Assembly (NCBI RefSeq): GCF_009720725.1
Contig: NZ_WNKT01000028.1
Span: forward strand, 1 to 52,894
Source: Allochromatium palmeri
GTDB taxonomy: Bacteria; Pseudomonadota; Gammaproteobacteria; Chromatiales; Chromatiaceae
Length of the DNA: 52,894 bases
Direction: 5' to 3'
Both the position numbers and the translations under genes were made by a program. A model generated the notes under the pieces. That model searched no databases, was not told the DNA's origin, and was given only the letters and a program-made list of their open reading frames with translations. Each line of letters opens with the position of its first letter. Position 1 is the stretch's first letter. Of the stretch, positions 37,745 to 48,175 are shown in pieces.

Positions 37745-39928
37745 TCAGGCGGCGCAGACTCGATTTCTTCCTTCCTCCTTGGCTCGATAAAGGGCGAGGT
37801 CTGCACGGGCAACAAGCGCGTTGATGGTTTCCGAGGTTTGGTACTGGGCGACGCCGAAACTCGATGTGATGGATCGCTCAATCCCGAAGTCGCTTTCGGC
37901 AACACGTTGCCTCAGTAGCTCGGCTAATTTAGTGGCGGATTCCAGATCAGTTTGCGGACAGAGCATCAGAAACTCCTCGCCGCCCCAGCGGACGACCAGG
38001 TCGCAACGCCGGCTCTTGTGAACAAACAGTTGCGCGAATTTGATGAGCACGCGATCGCCGGCATCATGGCCCAGGCTGTCATTGATAGTCTTGAAATGGT
38101 CGATATCGGCAATGATCAACGACACCGCACTGCCGTAGCGCTCTGCGCGGACCCGCTCTTGGGCCATGGACTCGGCAAATTTGCGTCGATTGGCGACTCC
38201 GGTCAGTTGATCGGTGGTCGAGAGCACCTCAAGCTGCCGATTAGCCTCGCGCAGGCGACGGTTGTAGCCGGATCTGACACGCTCACGATAGAGCAACAGC
38301 AAGCCGATCACGCCAAGCGCGCCGAGCATCTTGAACAGCAGTGAGCGATCAAGCTCCTTGACGGTCTCCACCGTGGTCCAGCGCGAGACGGCCTGGTCGA
38401 CCTCTTGCTCGGGCAAGGACTCCACGGCCTTCCGGTAGATCGACAGCAACAGCGGATCGTCGCCGCGCACGCCGACCGTCAGCGCGTAGCGCTCATCAAG
38501 CTTGCCGGCAATCTTGACGTCGATGAGCTGGTATTTGCGCATCGCATAGCCGATGGTCACGCTGGTGTCGATGAAACCGAATACCCGCCCCTCGCGCACC
38601 GCCTCAAGCCCGGCGAGTGGGTTCATCACCTCAATCAGGTGGATACCAGGGTAGCGACGGCGAAAGATCTCTTCGAGCGCGTGATGGCGAATCATCGCAA
38701 AGGTTTTATCGGAGACATCCAGGATGCTGTCGATGAAGGGCTGATCGTCGCGAGTGGCGATGACCAGGGGCACATCCAGGAAGGCGGGCGTAAAACCGAG
38801 AAAGGACTGGCGCTCGGGCGTCTCAACCGCCGCCGAGAGGAGATCGCAGCGCTGCTCGCGGGCGGCTTGCAGCGACTCGGCCCAGGTCGCGGTCGGCAGA
38901 ATCTCGAGTTGGATATCGAGCCGCTTGGCGAGCGCATGATGGATGTCTGCAATGATCCCCCGGTAGCGGCCTTCATCGTCCAGATACTCGTAGGGCATCC
39001 ATTGCGGATCGACACACAGCCGCAGTCGCTCCTTATTGAGGAGATAGCCTCGTTCCTCGGCGTTCAGCGTCACCCGTGGCTCAGGATCGCCGCGCGGATT
39101 GAGGAACCAGCGCCTCTGGATCGACAACCGCTCATCCTGCGGAATTGCGTCCAGGCCTTTGTTGAGAATGCTGAGCGCCTCTGGCCAGTCGTTGCGCACG
39201 GAGAACACCTGATCCATCGACTCGCCAATATTTGTCGCGACTTCCAGGGTGGGAAGGCCAAGACGGTCGGCGGCAAAGAGTGTTGCAATGTTGCCGAAGG
39301 TGGCATCGGCCTCGCCATGATCGACCGCGAGGATGGTTTCTTTAATGCCGTCCCCAAGCATCAGCTCGGCTCCGGCGACACTCCGCGCCAGCTTTTCGTC
39401 AGCCAGATTGCCGCGCTGAATCACCAGGGTCTTGCCGACCAGATCCCGAGTCGAACGGATGTTCGCCGGGTTGCCGCCGGCGACCAGCAGCATCTTGCGC
39501 AACGAGATATAGGGGGTGGAGAAGCTCAGAGAGTCTCGGCGCTCATCATGCACGGCGCTGCTGCTGAGACCATCGATGCGCCGCTCCCGTGCGGCCTCCA
39601 GCATGTCGCTCCAGCGACCCAGCACCAACTGGAAGTTGGCACCGGTCAGGGCATTGACGCGCTCCAGGATATTGGCATCGTAGCCACGAATGCGACCATC
39701 CGCCCCCGCGATGACATAAGGCTCCCAGCTCTCGTCGGTGCCCAACGTGATGCTTGGATGCTGGCGGAGAAAGGCCTGTTCCGCGTCCGACAGGACCACC
39801 TGCACCTTGGTGTCCGGCTCGGCGGACTCGGCCCAGAGCAGCCGTGGCAGCAGGATGAGCATTGCACAGAGCAGCGCCGCGACGGCGAGAAGGCAGGGGA
39901 AGCGCCTGAAGCGGCATTGTATGTGCAT
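37745..39928 (-). CDS. Diguanylate cyclase with two periplasmic solute-binding sensor domains
   Basis: A 727-residue inner-membrane protein that should make c-di-GMP. Residues 1-33 are a signal/anchor segment, two SBP_bac_3 sensor domains follow (about 55-275 and 305-525), then one membrane segment (LLFKMLGALGVIGLLLLY, about 540-558) and a GGDEF domain (about 595-725). The active site is GGEEF and an inhibitory RxxD site (RRCD) lies five residues before it, so product inhibition is likely. Tandem SBP domains suggest sensing amino acids or similar ligands. It is convergent with pncC (two bases apart) and divergent from recA. Confidence 0.92.
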   Translation of the reverse strand: MHIQCRFRRFPCLLAVAALLCAMLILLPRLLWAESAEPDTKVQVVLSDAEQAFLRQHPSITLGTDESWEPYVIAGADGRIRGYDANILERVNALTGANFQLVLGRWSDMLEAARERRIDGLSSSAVHDERRDSLSFSTPYISLRKMLLVAGGNPANIRSTRDLVGKTLVIQRGNLADEKLARSVAGAELMLGDGIKETILAVDHGEADATFGNIATLFAADRLGLPTLEVATNIGESMDQVFSVRNDWPEALSILNKGLDAIPQDERLSIQRRWFLNPRGDPEPRVTLNAEERGYLLNKERLRLCVDPQWMPYEYLDDEGRYRGIIADIHHALAKRLDIQLEILPTATWAESLQAAREQRCDLLSAAVETPERQSFLGFTPAFLDVPLVIATRDDQPFIDSILDVSDKTFAMIRHHALEEIFRRRYPGIHLIEVMNPLAGLEAVREGRVFGFIDTSVTIGYAMRKYQLIDVKIAGKLDERYALTVGVRGDDPLLLSIYRKAVESLPEQEVDQAVSRWTTVETVKELDRSLLFKMLGALGVIGLLLLYRERVRSGYNRRLREANRQLEVLSTTDQLTGVANRRKFAESMAQERVRAERYGSAVSLIIADIDHFKTINDSLGHDAGDRVLIKFAQLFVHKSRRCDLVVRWGGEEFLMLCPQTDLESATKLAELLRQRVAESDFGIERSITSSFGVAQYQTSETINALVARADLALYRAKEEGRNRVCAA

Positions 39929-40122
39929 GGTTCAGTTTAACTCAGGAACCGCTCTAAACCGCTTTCTATATAGCATGGGCCTTGTTCGCTTCAAGCGCGC
40001 AACGCGGGCATTTTTGGCCGCGCGCCATGCGCTAGGCTGAAGTTATCCAACGCTTATGTCATAATTTTCGGCTAATTCGTGAGGTGCAACGGCTTGGATC
40101 CCAACCCGCAACGGAGACCCGA

Positions 40123-42252
40123 ATGGACGAGAACCGCAAGAAGGCGTTGGCCGCCGCGCTGACCCAAATCGAAAAGCAGTTCGGTAAAGGCTCGGTCATG
40201 CGCATGGGCGATGTCGGAGCCGTGCGTAACATCGAGGCGATCTCGACCGGCTCACTCGGACTTGATCTGGCCCTCGGCATCGGCGGCGTGCCCAAGGGCC
40301 GCGTCATCGAGATCTACGGACCCGAATCCTCGGGCAAGACCACGCTGACACTGCACATCATCGCCGAAGCGCAGAAGCTCGGCGGCACGGCGGCCTTTGT
40401 CGATGCCGAGCATGCGCTCGATCCGGTCTATGCCGAAAAACTCGGCGTCAACATGACCGATTTGCTGGTCTCCCAGCCCGACACGGGCGAGCAGGCGCTT
40501 GAGATCACCGACATGCTGGTGCGCTCGAACGCGGTCGACATCGTGGTCGTCGACTCGGTCGCCGCGCTCACGCCCAAGGCCGAGATCGAAGGCGAAATGG
40601 GCGACTCGCACGTGGGCCTGCAAGCGCGCCTGATGTCCCAGGCCCTGCGCAAGCTCACCGGCAATATCAAGCGCTCCAACTGCTGCGTCATCTTCATCAA
40701 CCAGATCCGCATGAAGATCGGCGTGATGTTTGGCTGCTTCGATTATCACGCGCGTGTCGTGCTCGCGGATGGCACGACCGAGAAGATCGGTAAAATCGTA
40801 AATCAGCGTCTCCCGGTCGAAGTCATGTCGATGGATCCCGCCACCGGTGCCATCGTGCCGCGCCCGGTCGTCAACTGGTTTCGCAATGGCGAGACCGACG
40901 AATGGCTCTATTTCGAGGTCGCGGCCGGCGGCGGTTCCGGGCGGCGCAAGTTCACCTGTACCGCGAACCATCTCATCTTCACACCCACGGGCGAGCGCCG
41001 TGCGGGCGAGCTTGAGGTCGGCGACGAAGTCATGACGGCCGTCAAACATTACGCCCTGAACGAAGACCAAAATCAGCTCATCCTGGGCGGCATTCTGGGT
41101 GATGGTTCGTTGCGTTTTGCCTCCGAATCCAATGTGTCCTTCCGCGTTGGTCATGGTCCGCAACAGCAGGACTATTGTCACTGGAAGCATGAGATGCTGG
41201 CGCCCTTCGCCAACCGCGTCGGTCCCACAGGCAATGGCCTCGGATTCGATACCCTGCCCATGGCTCAGTTGGTCGGTCTGCATCGCCAGGCGTACTCGGC
41301 TCAGGGTCGGCGTGTCAGTGATGGCATGCTCGCGGCCATGGATGCACGCGCCGTGGCGATCTGGTATGGCGATGACGGCACCTTCTCCGGCTCCTATGAG
41401 CAGTCGGGACACGGCAAGGCCGAGATTGGCTGCGTCAGCCTCTCGATGGACGATAAGGAACGCCTGGCGGATCGGCTGGAGCAGCTCGGCATGGGACGCC
41501 CGACCGTGCGCGAGCGTTCCCTGCTCTTTAGCGGCGAGCGCACCCAGCAGTTGCATGAGAAGATTGCGCCCTATGTGCATCCCTCGCTCGACTACAAGCT
41601 GCATCCGGATTTTCGCGGACGTTTCGCCTGGCACCCGGATACTTCGGATATCCATTTGAACGGTCATCGGCTGGACGCACGCACCCAGCTCAAGGCGGTT
41701 CCCATGCGCATCACCCGCAAGGAAATCCGCCCGGCCAAGCCGCGCCATCGGATGCGCTTCGACCTGGAAGTGGCGGGCAACCACAGTTATCTGGTCGACC
41801 ATGTGGCTGTCCACAACTCCCCCGAAACCACAACCGGCGGCAATGCGCTCAAGTTCTACGCCTCGGTGCGGCTCGATATCCGGCGCACCGGCAGCATCAA
41901 AAAAGGCGATGAGGTCATCGGCAACGAGACCCGAGTCAAGGTCGTCAAAAACAAGGTCGCGCCACCCTTCAGACAGGCCGAGTTCGACATCCTCTATGGC
42001 CAGGGTATCTCGCTCGAAGGCGAGATCATCGACCTCGGCGTGTCCGAAGGCTTTGTCGACAAGTCCGGCGCCTGGTACAGCTACGAGGGCACGCGCATCG
42101 GGCAGGGCAAGGATAATGCCCGCAATTTTCTGTGCGAAAATCCCGAAATCGCCCGCGCCATCGAGGCCCGTATCCGCGAGAAGCTGTTGCCCAAAAGCGG
42201 CGGCGAGGGGCCAGCCGATGCCGAGTCGCTTGAGCCGCCGCTGGAGGATTGA
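40123..42252 (+). CDS. recA: Recombinase RecA precursor containing an intein
   Basis: The 709-residue precursor is RecA (348 residues after splicing) interrupted by an intein. The N-extein (1-204) has Walker [21 protein letters not shown] and [15 protein letters not shown]. The C-extein resumes with [19 protein letters not shown] and ends in an acidic tail. RecA forms filaments on ssDNA for strand exchange and LexA cleavage. The intein interrupts the L2 DNA-binding loop, so splicing must precede activity. No CTGT-N8-ACAG LexA site was seen in the 194 bases upstream. recX follows with GGAGG overlapping the recA end. Confidence 0.97.
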   Translation: MDENRKKALAAALTQIEKQFGKGSVMRMGDVGAVRNIEAISTGSLGLDLALGIGGVPKGRVIEIYGPESSGKTTLTLHIIAEAQKLGGTAAFVDAEHALDPVYAEKLGVNMTDLLVSQPDTGEQALEITDMLVRSNAVDIVVVDSVAALTPKAEIEGEMGDSHVGLQARLMSQALRKLTGNIKRSNCCVIFINQIRMKIGVMFGCFDYHARVVLADGTTEKIGKIVNQRLPVEVMSMDPATGAIVPRPVVNWFRNGETDEWLYFEVAAGGGSGRRKFTCTANHLIFTPTGERRAGELEVGDEVMTAVKHYALNEDQNQLILGGILGDGSLRFASESNVSFRVGHGPQQQDYCHWKHEMLAPFANRVGPTGNGLGFDTLPMAQLVGLHRQAYSAQGRRVSDGMLAAMDARAVAIWYGDDGTFSGSYEQSGHGKAEIGCVSLSMDDKERLADRLEQLGMGRPTVRERSLLFSGERTQQLHEKIAPYVHPSLDYKLHPDFRGRFAWHPDTSDIHLNGHRLDARTQLKAVPMRITRKEIRPAKPRHRMRFDLEVAGNHSYLVDHVAVHNSPETTTGGNALKFYASVRLDIRRTGSIKKGDEVIGNETRVKVVKNKVAPPFRQAEFDILYGQGISLEGEIIDLGVSEGFVDKSGAWYSYEGTRIGQGKDNARNFLCENPEIARAIEARIREKLLPKSGGEGPADAESLEPPLED
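40735..41817 (+). mobile_element. RecA intein with LAGLIDADG-type homing endonuclease
   Basis: A 361-residue in-frame insertion begins with Cys ([14 protein letters not shown], block A) and ends HN before Ser, the standard splice junction ([19 protein letters not shown], block F). Block B is CTANHLIF. Two LAGLIDADG-like motifs are seen, [12 protein letters not shown] and AIWYGDDGT, with the acidic residues kept, so the endonuclease may still be active. Cys1, the block B Thr-x-x-His, the penultimate His, terminal Asn and +1 Ser are all present, so splicing should work. Confidence 0.95.
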
Positions 42253-42255
42253 CCC

Positions 42256-42747
42256 CTGAACGACCCGGCTCAAGATCCGGCCTCAAACGCGGTTGATGCG
42301 CACGCGCTCATCGACGAGGCCGCGCGCGTGGCCCTGCGTCTGCTGGTTGCGCGCGAGCACTCGTGCCTGGAACTGACCCGCAAGCTCAGTGCGCGCGGTC
42401 TCACTCCAGACGCGATCGCCGGCGCGCTCGATCGCCTGATCAGCGAGGGCGCGCTCGACGAATCGCGTCTGGCCGCGCACTATGTCGCCGAACGCGCCGA
42501 CAAGGGCTTCGGCCCGCAGCGCATCCGTGCCGAGCTGCGCGACAAGGGACTTGCCGACAGCCTGATCGACCGCCATCTCCAACCCATGAACGACACCTGG
42601 CCCGAAGTTCTGGCGCGCGCCCACGAGCGCCGCTTCGGCCAGCGATCACCCAGCGACCGTGCCGACTATGCCAAACGCGCGCGTTTCCTCGAACAGCGTG
42701 GTTTCACGCCCGATTCGATCCGGCGCTTCCTACGCTACCCTGACTGA
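42256..42747 (+). CDS. recX: Regulatory protein RecX, apparent CTG start
   Basis: A RecA-inhibiting protein of about 163 residues with three-helix repeats (REHSCLELTRKLSARG, DESRLAAHYVAERADKGFGPQRI, then KRARFLEQRGFTPDSI). The homologous region begins before the first GTG (42328): IDEAARVALRLLVAREHS is conserved. In-frame upstream there is no ATG, GTG or TTG, but a CTG at 42256 is preceded at eight bases by a perfect GGAGG inside the recA 3' end. I therefore place the start there. Translation is coupled to recA. Confidence 0.85.
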   Translation: MNDPAQDPASNAVDAHALIDEAARVALRLLVAREHSCLELTRKLSARGLTPDAIAGALDRLISEGALDESRLAAHYVAERADKGFGPQRIRAELRDKGLADSLIDRHLQPMNDTWPEVLARAHERRFGQRSPSDRADYAKRARFLEQRGFTPDSIRRFLRYPD

Positions 42748-42786
42748 CCTCCGCCATGCGGCGCGCGGTCCATTCGAGATTTTCCA

Positions 42787-45390
42787 ATGATCACCAGTGC
42801 AGAGCTTCGAGCGAGCTTTCTTGACTATTTCGCGCAACGCCAACACGAGCAGGTGGCCTCCAGCCCCTTGATTCCGGCCAATGATCCAACCCTGCTGTTC
42901 ACCAATGCGGGCATGGTCCAGTTCAAGGACGCCTTCCTCGGTCGCGAGCGCCGCACCAACAACCGCGCCGTCAGCTCGCAGCGCTGTGTGCGCGCCGGCG
43001 GCAAGCATAACGACCTGGAAAACGTCGGCTATACCGCCCGTCATCACACCTTCTTCGAGATGCTGGGCAACTTCAGCTTTGGCGACTATTTCAAGCGCGA
43101 GGCCATCGAATACGCCTGGGACTATCTGACCCGGGTGCTGGCGCTGCCGCCCGAACGGCTGTGGGTCACCGTCTTCACCGAGGATCAGGAAGCCGCCGAC
43201 ATCTGGCTCAACGAGATCGGCGTCGATCCGCAACGCTTCTCGCGCTGCGGAGCCAAGGACAACTTCTGGTCGATGGGCGACACCGGCCCCTGTGGCCCCT
43301 GTTCCGAAATCTTCTACGACCATGGGCCCAGCATCCCTGGCGGTCCGCCCGGCTCGCCCGACGAGGACGGCGACCGCTATGTCGAGATCTGGAATCTGGT
43401 CTTCATGCAGTTCAACCGCGACGCCGAGGGCCACATGACGCCCTTGCCGCGTCCATCGGTCGACACCGGCATGGGACTGGAGCGGCTCGCGGCTGTGATG
43501 CAGGGTGTGCACAGCAACTATGAGATCGACCTGTTCCGCAACCTGATCGCGGCCGCCGCGCGCGCGACCGGCTGTACTGACCGTGCCGACAAGTCGCTGC
43601 GCGTCATTGCCGATCACATTCGCTCGACCGCTTTTCTCATCATCGATGGGGTCACGCCGGGCAATGAAGGACGCGGTTATGTCCTGCGCCGGATCATGCG
43701 CCGCGCTATCCGTCATGGCTACCGGCTCGGCTGCTCAACACCCTTCTTCCATACCCTGGTCGCGCCGCTGGTGCGCGAGATGGGCGACGCCTATCCTGAA
43801 CTGCGAACCAGCCAGGCGCATGTCGAGCGTCTAATCAAGCTCGAAGAAGAGCGCTTCGCCGAGACCCTGGAGCACGGGATGCGCCTGCTCGACGAGGCCA
43901 TTGCCGGCCTGAGCGGTGACCAGATTCCAGGCGAGACCGTATTCAAGCTCTATGACACCTATGGTTTCCCGACCGACCTGACTGCCGATATCGCGCGCGA
44001 GCGCGGACTCGAACTCGACATGGCCGGCTTCGAGCAGGCGATGGCGCGTCAGAAGGAACGCGCCCGGGCCGCCAGTCAATTCGGCGCGGCTCAGACGCTG
44101 GATATCCAGATCCAGGGCGAAACGGATTTTTGTGGCTACGAACGGCTCCAGGAAGCGGCGACCATCGTTGCGCTCTACCGCGATGGCGAGTCCTGCGATG
44201 CGCTGGAAACCGGAGAAGAGGGCATCGTCATCCTCGACCGCTCGCCCTTCTATGGCGAATCCGGCGGTCAGGTGGGCGACCGCGGCTGGCTCACCGTCGA
44301 AACCGCGCGCTTCGAGGTCCAGGACACGCAGAAGAAGGGCGATGGTGTGCTGGTCCATATCGGCCAGGTCTCCGACGGCCCGCTCACCGTTGGCGATCGC
44401 GTCGATGCCCGTGTCGATGTCGAGCGCCGTTGCGCGACCGCGCTCAACCATTCAGCGACCCATCTGCTGCACGCTGCGCTGCGCGAGGTACTTGGTCCGC
44501 ATGTGCAGCAGAAAGGCTCACTGGTCGGCCCTGAGCGGCTGCGCTTCGACTTCTCGCACTTCGAGCCGGTCTCGCGTGAGCAACTCCTGACCATCGAGCG
44601 GATGATCAATCGCGAGGTACGCGCCAATCATCTGGTCGAGACCCGCATCATGAGCCTGGAAGACGCCAAGGCGTCCGGCGCCATGGCGCTGTTCGGCGAA
44701 AAATACACCGATCAGGTGCGGGTGCTGCGCATGGGCGAGTTCTCGACCGAACTCTGTGGCGGCACCCACGTCAAGGCGGTCGGTGATATCGGTCTGATCA
44801 AGATCGTCTCCGAGAGCGGCATCGCCGCCGGCGTGCGCCGCATCGAAGGTATCACCGGCGCCTCTGCGCTGGAGTGGGTCGAGGCCGACGAGGAGCGTTT
44901 GCTGCGGCTGGCCGGTTTGCTCAAGGGTGGACGTGAGGACGTCGACGAGCGCGTGACCCAGCTTATGGAGCGCGCGCGGCGGCTGGAGAAGGAGCTCGAA
45001 CAGTTCAAGGCCAAGGCCGCCAGTTCCGCAGGTCAGGATCTCGCCGCCCAGGCCATCGACATCCAGGGCATCAAGACCCTGGCCGCGCGTCTGGACGGCA
45101 CCGATCCCAAGAGCCTGCGTGTCACCCTCGATCAGCTCAAGGACAAGCTCGGCAGCGCCGTCGTGGTACTGGCCACCGAGTCCGACGGCAAGGTCAGTCT
45201 GGTCGCGGGCGTGACCAAGGATCTGACCGACCGGCTCAAGGCCGGGGATCTCATCCGCGAAGTGGCCGAGAAAGTCGGCGGCAAGGGCGGCGGGCGTCCC
45301 GACATGGCTCAGGCCGGCGGCAATGATCCGGCTGGGCTTCCGGCCGCGCTGGAGCTGGTGCCCGGTTGGGTCAAGGCACGGCTTGGCTGA
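42787..45390 (+). CDS. alaS: Alanyl-tRNA synthetase
   Basis: This 867-residue enzyme charges tRNA-Ala. The class II catalytic core (about 1-240) shows [30 protein letters not shown] and [10 protein letters not shown]. The editing domain carries [12 protein letters not shown] (zinc-type HxxxH) and [13 protein letters not shown]. The C-terminal oligomerisation domain (about 700-867) ends in a Gly-rich [15 protein letters not shown] segment. Length is standard. Fourth in the conserved recA-recX-alaS-lysC-csrA order. Confidence 0.97.
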   Translation: MITSAELRASFLDYFAQRQHEQVASSPLIPANDPTLLFTNAGMVQFKDAFLGRERRTNNRAVSSQRCVRAGGKHNDLENVGYTARHHTFFEMLGNFSFGDYFKREAIEYAWDYLTRVLALPPERLWVTVFTEDQEAADIWLNEIGVDPQRFSRCGAKDNFWSMGDTGPCGPCSEIFYDHGPSIPGGPPGSPDEDGDRYVEIWNLVFMQFNRDAEGHMTPLPRPSVDTGMGLERLAAVMQGVHSNYEIDLFRNLIAAAARATGCTDRADKSLRVIADHIRSTAFLIIDGVTPGNEGRGYVLRRIMRRAIRHGYRLGCSTPFFHTLVAPLVREMGDAYPELRTSQAHVERLIKLEEERFAETLEHGMRLLDEAIAGLSGDQIPGETVFKLYDTYGFPTDLTADIARERGLELDMAGFEQAMARQKERARAASQFGAAQTLDIQIQGETDFCGYERLQEAATIVALYRDGESCDALETGEEGIVILDRSPFYGESGGQVGDRGWLTVETARFEVQDTQKKGDGVLVHIGQVSDGPLTVGDRVDARVDVERRCATALNHSATHLLHAALREVLGPHVQQKGSLVGPERLRFDFSHFEPVSREQLLTIERMINREVRANHLVETRIMSLEDAKASGAMALFGEKYTDQVRVLRMGEFSTELCGGTHVKAVGDIGLIKIVSESGIAAGVRRIEGITGASALEWVEADEERLLRLAGLLKGGREDVDERVTQLMERARRLEKELEQFKAKAASSAGQDLAAQAIDIQGIKTLAARLDGTDPKSLRVTLDQLKDKLGSAVVVLATESDGKVSLVAGVTKDLTDRLKAGDLIREVAEKVGGKGGGRPDMAQAGGNDPAGLPAALELVPGWVKARLG

Positions 45391-45451
45391 TCTTTTTTTA
45401 CTGAACTGAACGCTGACCCCGAATGAAAGACGTGCAATCCAGGTATCAACG

Positions 45452-46672
45452 ATGGCCCTGATCGTTCAAAAATACGGCGGAACCTCGGTTGGGAGCATCG
45501 AGCGCATCCAGGCAGTGGCCGAGCGCGTCAAGCGCTGGTGCGACCGGGGCGACCAGGTGGTGGTCGTGGTCTCGGCCATGTCGGGCGAGACCGATCGCCT
45601 GATCAAACTCGCCAAGCAACTCCAGGAGCGCCCCGAGCCGCGTGAACTCGACGTGCTGCTCTCGACCGGCGAGCAGGTGACCATTGCCCTCCTGAGCATG
45701 GCGCTCGCGGCTCAGAGCTGTCCGGCGCGCTCCTACACCGGCGCCCAGGTCCATATCCTGACCGACAGCGCCCACAACAAAGCGCGCATCCGCGACATCG
45801 ATGCCGCGCGCGTGCGCGCCGACCTGGACGCCGGGCGCGTGGTCGTGGTCGCCGGTTTTCAGGGCATCGACGAGCAGGGTGATATCACCACGCTCGGACG
45901 CGGCGGCTCGGATACCTCAGCGGTGGCCATCGCCGCCGCGCTCAAGGCCGATGAGTGCCAGATCTACACCGACGTCGATGGCGTTTACACTACCGACCCG
46001 CGCGTCGAACCCAGAGCGCGCAAGCTCGATCGCATCACCTTCGAGGAGATGCTGGAGATGGCCAGCCTCGGTTCCAAGGTGCTCCAGATCCGTTCGGTCG
46101 AATTCGCCGGCAAGTACCGGGTTCCATTGCGTGTGCTCTCCAGCTTCGGAGAAGGCGAGGGCACATTGATCAGTTTTGAGGACAACGACGTGGAAGACGC
46201 CAAGATCTCCGGAATCGCCTTCAGCCGCGACGAGGCCAAGCTGACCGTGCTCGGCGTGCCGGATCAGCCCGGCGTGGCGCATCAGATCCTCGGCCCGATC
46301 GCCGAGGCGAACATCGAAGTCGACATGATCGTGCAGAATGTCGGCGCCGAGGAGGCCACCACGGACTTTACCTTTACCGTGCATCGCAATGACTATGTCC
46401 AGGCGCTTGAGATCCTTCAGCGCACGGTCAGCGGTCTGGGAGCCCGTCAGGTGACGGGGGATGCCAGCATCGTCAAGATCTCGCTCGTTGGTGTCGGCAT
46501 GCGCAGCCATGCCGGGATCGCCAGCCGCATGTTCGCGAGTCTGGCCAAGGAGGGGATCAACATCCGCATGATTTCGACCTCTGAGATCAAGATCTCGGTG
46601 GTGGTCGACGAGAAATATCTGGAGCTTGGCGTGCGCACGCTCCACGAGACCTTTGGGCTGGACCAGCCCTAG
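45452..46672 (+). CDS. lysC: Aspartate kinase
   Basis: This 406-residue enzyme phosphorylates aspartate, entering lysine, threonine and methionine synthesis. [15 protein letters not shown] starts the kinase domain (1-245), with [14 protein letters not shown] and [13 protein letters not shown] as further signatures. Two C-terminal ACT-type domains (about 260-406; [23 protein letters not shown]) suggest allosteric control by end products. The monofunctional form of this length is common in bacteria with the lysC-csrA order. Confidence 0.96.
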   Translation: MALIVQKYGGTSVGSIERIQAVAERVKRWCDRGDQVVVVVSAMSGETDRLIKLAKQLQERPEPRELDVLLSTGEQVTIALLSMALAAQSCPARSYTGAQVHILTDSAHNKARIRDIDAARVRADLDAGRVVVVAGFQGIDEQGDITTLGRGGSDTSAVAIAAALKADECQIYTDVDGVYTTDPRVEPRARKLDRITFEEMLEMASLGSKVLQIRSVEFAGKYRVPLRVLSSFGEGEGTLISFEDNDVEDAKISGIAFSRDEAKLTVLGVPDQPGVAHQILGPIAEANIEVDMIVQNVGAEEATTDFTFTVHRNDYVQALEILQRTVSGLGARQVTGDASIVKISLVGVGMRSHAGIASRMFASLAKEGINIRMISTSEIKISVVVDEKYLELGVRTLHETFGLDQP

Positions 46673-46916
46673 CACTGACGCGGCTGTCAAGTACCGACCG
46701 TTCGTCGAAAAATTGCGCTTCGGGTGCTTGTTTTCGACCAATCAAGCTAGATTTTACTTGCAATGGGATCTAGCTCTATGGTGATTCCATTGGAGTTGGT
46801 AGAATGGCAGGCATTGGGCCTTGCTCTAGCAGCTTGGTTCAGGCGTGGTTCAACCCTTGCGCGGTGGCCGCGCAAGCAAGGTCAGGTTCGCCGGGCCGGA
46901 TGAATCATTCATGTAA

Positions 46917-46945
46917 TCGGATTTTTAGGGATTCATTTAGGGAGA
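46917..46945 (+). promoter_or_regulatory. csrA leader with repeated GGA motifs
   Basis: Three GGA triplets occur within about 26 bases (ATCGGA, AGGGATT, AGGGAGA), the last overlapping the ribosome-binding site. Spacing fits binding of a CsrA dimer. Autoregulation is inferred from E. coli-type behaviour. Confidence 0.4.
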
Positions 46946-46953
46946 CCGAGACA

Positions 46954-47175
46954 ATGTTGATTTTGACTCGCAGGGTTGGCGAAACGCTGATGATCGGTGA
47001 CGAAGTCACTGTGACCGTCCTCGGCGTTAAGGGCAATCAGGTCCGGATCGGCGTCAATGCCCCGCGGGACGTGGCTGTGCATCGTGAAGAGATCTATGAG
47101 CGCATCAAGCGCGAGCAAGCCGGTGCCAGCCAGGATGCACCCATCGTGGGTCAGCCGCCCGCTCAGTACGACTGA
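46954..47175 (+). CDS. csrA: Carbon storage regulator CsrA
   Basis: A 73-residue RNA-binding dimer that controls translation and decay of mRNAs by binding GGA motifs. [30 protein letters not shown] and [12 protein letters not shown] are canonical, including Arg44-region contacts. The C-terminal tail is variable. The leader just upstream has three GGA triplets at 46919-46943, the last in the ribosome-binding site, which may permit self-repression. The 280 bases from lysC contain no gene. Confidence 0.96.
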   Translation: MLILTRRVGETLMIGDEVTVTVLGVKGNQVRIGVNAPRDVAVHREEIYERIKREQAGASQDAPIVGQPPAQYD

Positions 47176-47299
47176 TTTGAAGTGTTGGAAAGTTTGGTCG
47201 GGCGTGTTATCATGCCCGGCCTGTTCGATGGTCAAGGCATGAAATATCGATCAAGATGTTTGCAAGCTGAGGCGGCAATATTCGAACTTGAACTCTCAC

Positions 47300-47390
47300 G
47301 GAGAGATGGCCGAGTGGCTGAAGGCGCTCCCCTGCTAAGGGAGTATAGGTTAATACCCTATCGAGGGTTCGAATCCCTCTCTCTCCGCCA
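47300..47390 (+). tRNA. tRNA-Ser (anticodon GCU)
   Basis: A 91-base class II tRNA with a long variable arm (TATAGG/CCTATC region), acceptor GGAGAGA/TCTCTCC, anticodon loop CTGCTAA flanked by CTCCC/GGGAG, and encoded CCA. Confidence 0.96.
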
Positions 47391-47489
47391 ATTCCTTACG
47401 GTGTTCATCCGTCAATCGACACGATCCGCCTCCTCCTGGATCGCCCTTCACAAACCGCGCCGGATCGGTCTCGCCTGAGGTAAAGTCCT

Positions 47490-47933
47490 GTGAGCGACGA
47501 ACCTAATGCACTCGATATGGATTTGGCCAGCGGTATCGCAGCCTTCGAATCCAAGCAATTCTCGCGTGCCGTGGGGCTACTTGCTCCGCTCGCTCAGCAA
47601 GGCCAGGTCGAGGCCCAGTACCGCATGGCCATCATGGCCCAGAACGGTCTCGGCATGCTGCCCAATCCGCTGATCGCCTACAGCTATATGAAGAATGCCG
47701 CCAAGGCAGGACTCGGGCTGGCCCAACATGGCCTGGCCTTCATGTATATGGAAGGCGAGTGTACCGACAAGAATCCCGCCAAAGCGATCGAGTGGTTCAA
47801 AAAGGCCGCTGATCAGGGACTTGTTGGCTCTCTGACCACCCTGGCCATGATGTATGAGCAAGGCCATGGCGTGGAGCAGGATCTGGAGGAGGCGAAGCGT
47901 CTCTATAAGCTGGCAGGATTCGACGAGCGCTAA
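47490..47933 (+). CDS. Sel1-repeat protein
   Basis: A 147-residue soluble protein made of Sel1-like/TPR helical repeats: AQYRMAIMAQNGLGM, AQHGLAFMYMEGEC and SLTTLAMMYEQGHGVEQD, each with the A-x-x-x-L-G/A-x-x-Y pattern. Such proteins act as protein-interaction scaffolds. GTG start at 47490 with GAGG nine bases upstream; no signal peptide. Partner is unknown. Confidence 0.85.
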   Translation: MSDEPNALDMDLASGIAAFESKQFSRAVGLLAPLAQQGQVEAQYRMAIMAQNGLGMLPNPLIAYSYMKNAAKAGLGLAQHGLAFMYMEGECTDKNPAKAIEWFKKAADQGLVGSLTTLAMMYEQGHGVEQDLEEAKRLYKLAGFDER

Positions 47934-48005
47934 ACGCTGGTGCCGCACGGCCTGGATTAGCGCTCCCATTCGCCGCTTGAATTGGTTATAATCCGCGTCC
48001 GCGTT

Positions 48006-48092
48006 GCCGGGGTGGCGAAATTGGTAGACGCATCAGACTCAAAATCTGACGGGGGCGACCCCATGCCGGTTCGAGTCCGGCCCTCGGTACCA
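48006..48092 (+). tRNA. tRNA-Leu (anticodon CAA)
   Basis: An 87-base class II tRNA. The anticodon stem TCAGA/TCTGA encloses CTCAAAA. The acceptor pairs GCCGGGG with CCTCGGT, including wobbles at the first and fifth pairs, and CCA is encoded. TATAAT lies at 47987-47992 just upstream. Confidence 0.95.
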
Positions 48093-48104
48093 CCATCTTC
48101 GCGC

Positions 48105-48146
48105 AAAAGGCCAGGCTTCAAAAAGCTTGGCCTTTTCTTTTTTCAG
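48105..48146 (+). terminator. Intrinsic terminator after tRNA-Leu
   Basis: AAAAGGCCAGGCTT pairs with AAGCTTGGCCTTTT (one wobble) around CAAA, followed by CTTTTTT. Twelve bases after the tRNA. Confidence 0.9.
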
Positions 48147-48175
48147 ACCTCGTCGAGCCGCTTGAGGAATGCGTT

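Noticed and set aside
38405..39940. Plus-strand 511-residue frame opposite the diguanylate cyclase
   Set aside because: Composition is that of a reverse-complement shadow and the minus-strand gene has clear SBP and GGDEF motifs.
40252..42273. Minus-strand 673-residue open frame opposite recA
   Set aside because: It lies entirely antisense to recA and its intein and shows no domain; long antisense frames are expected at this GC content.
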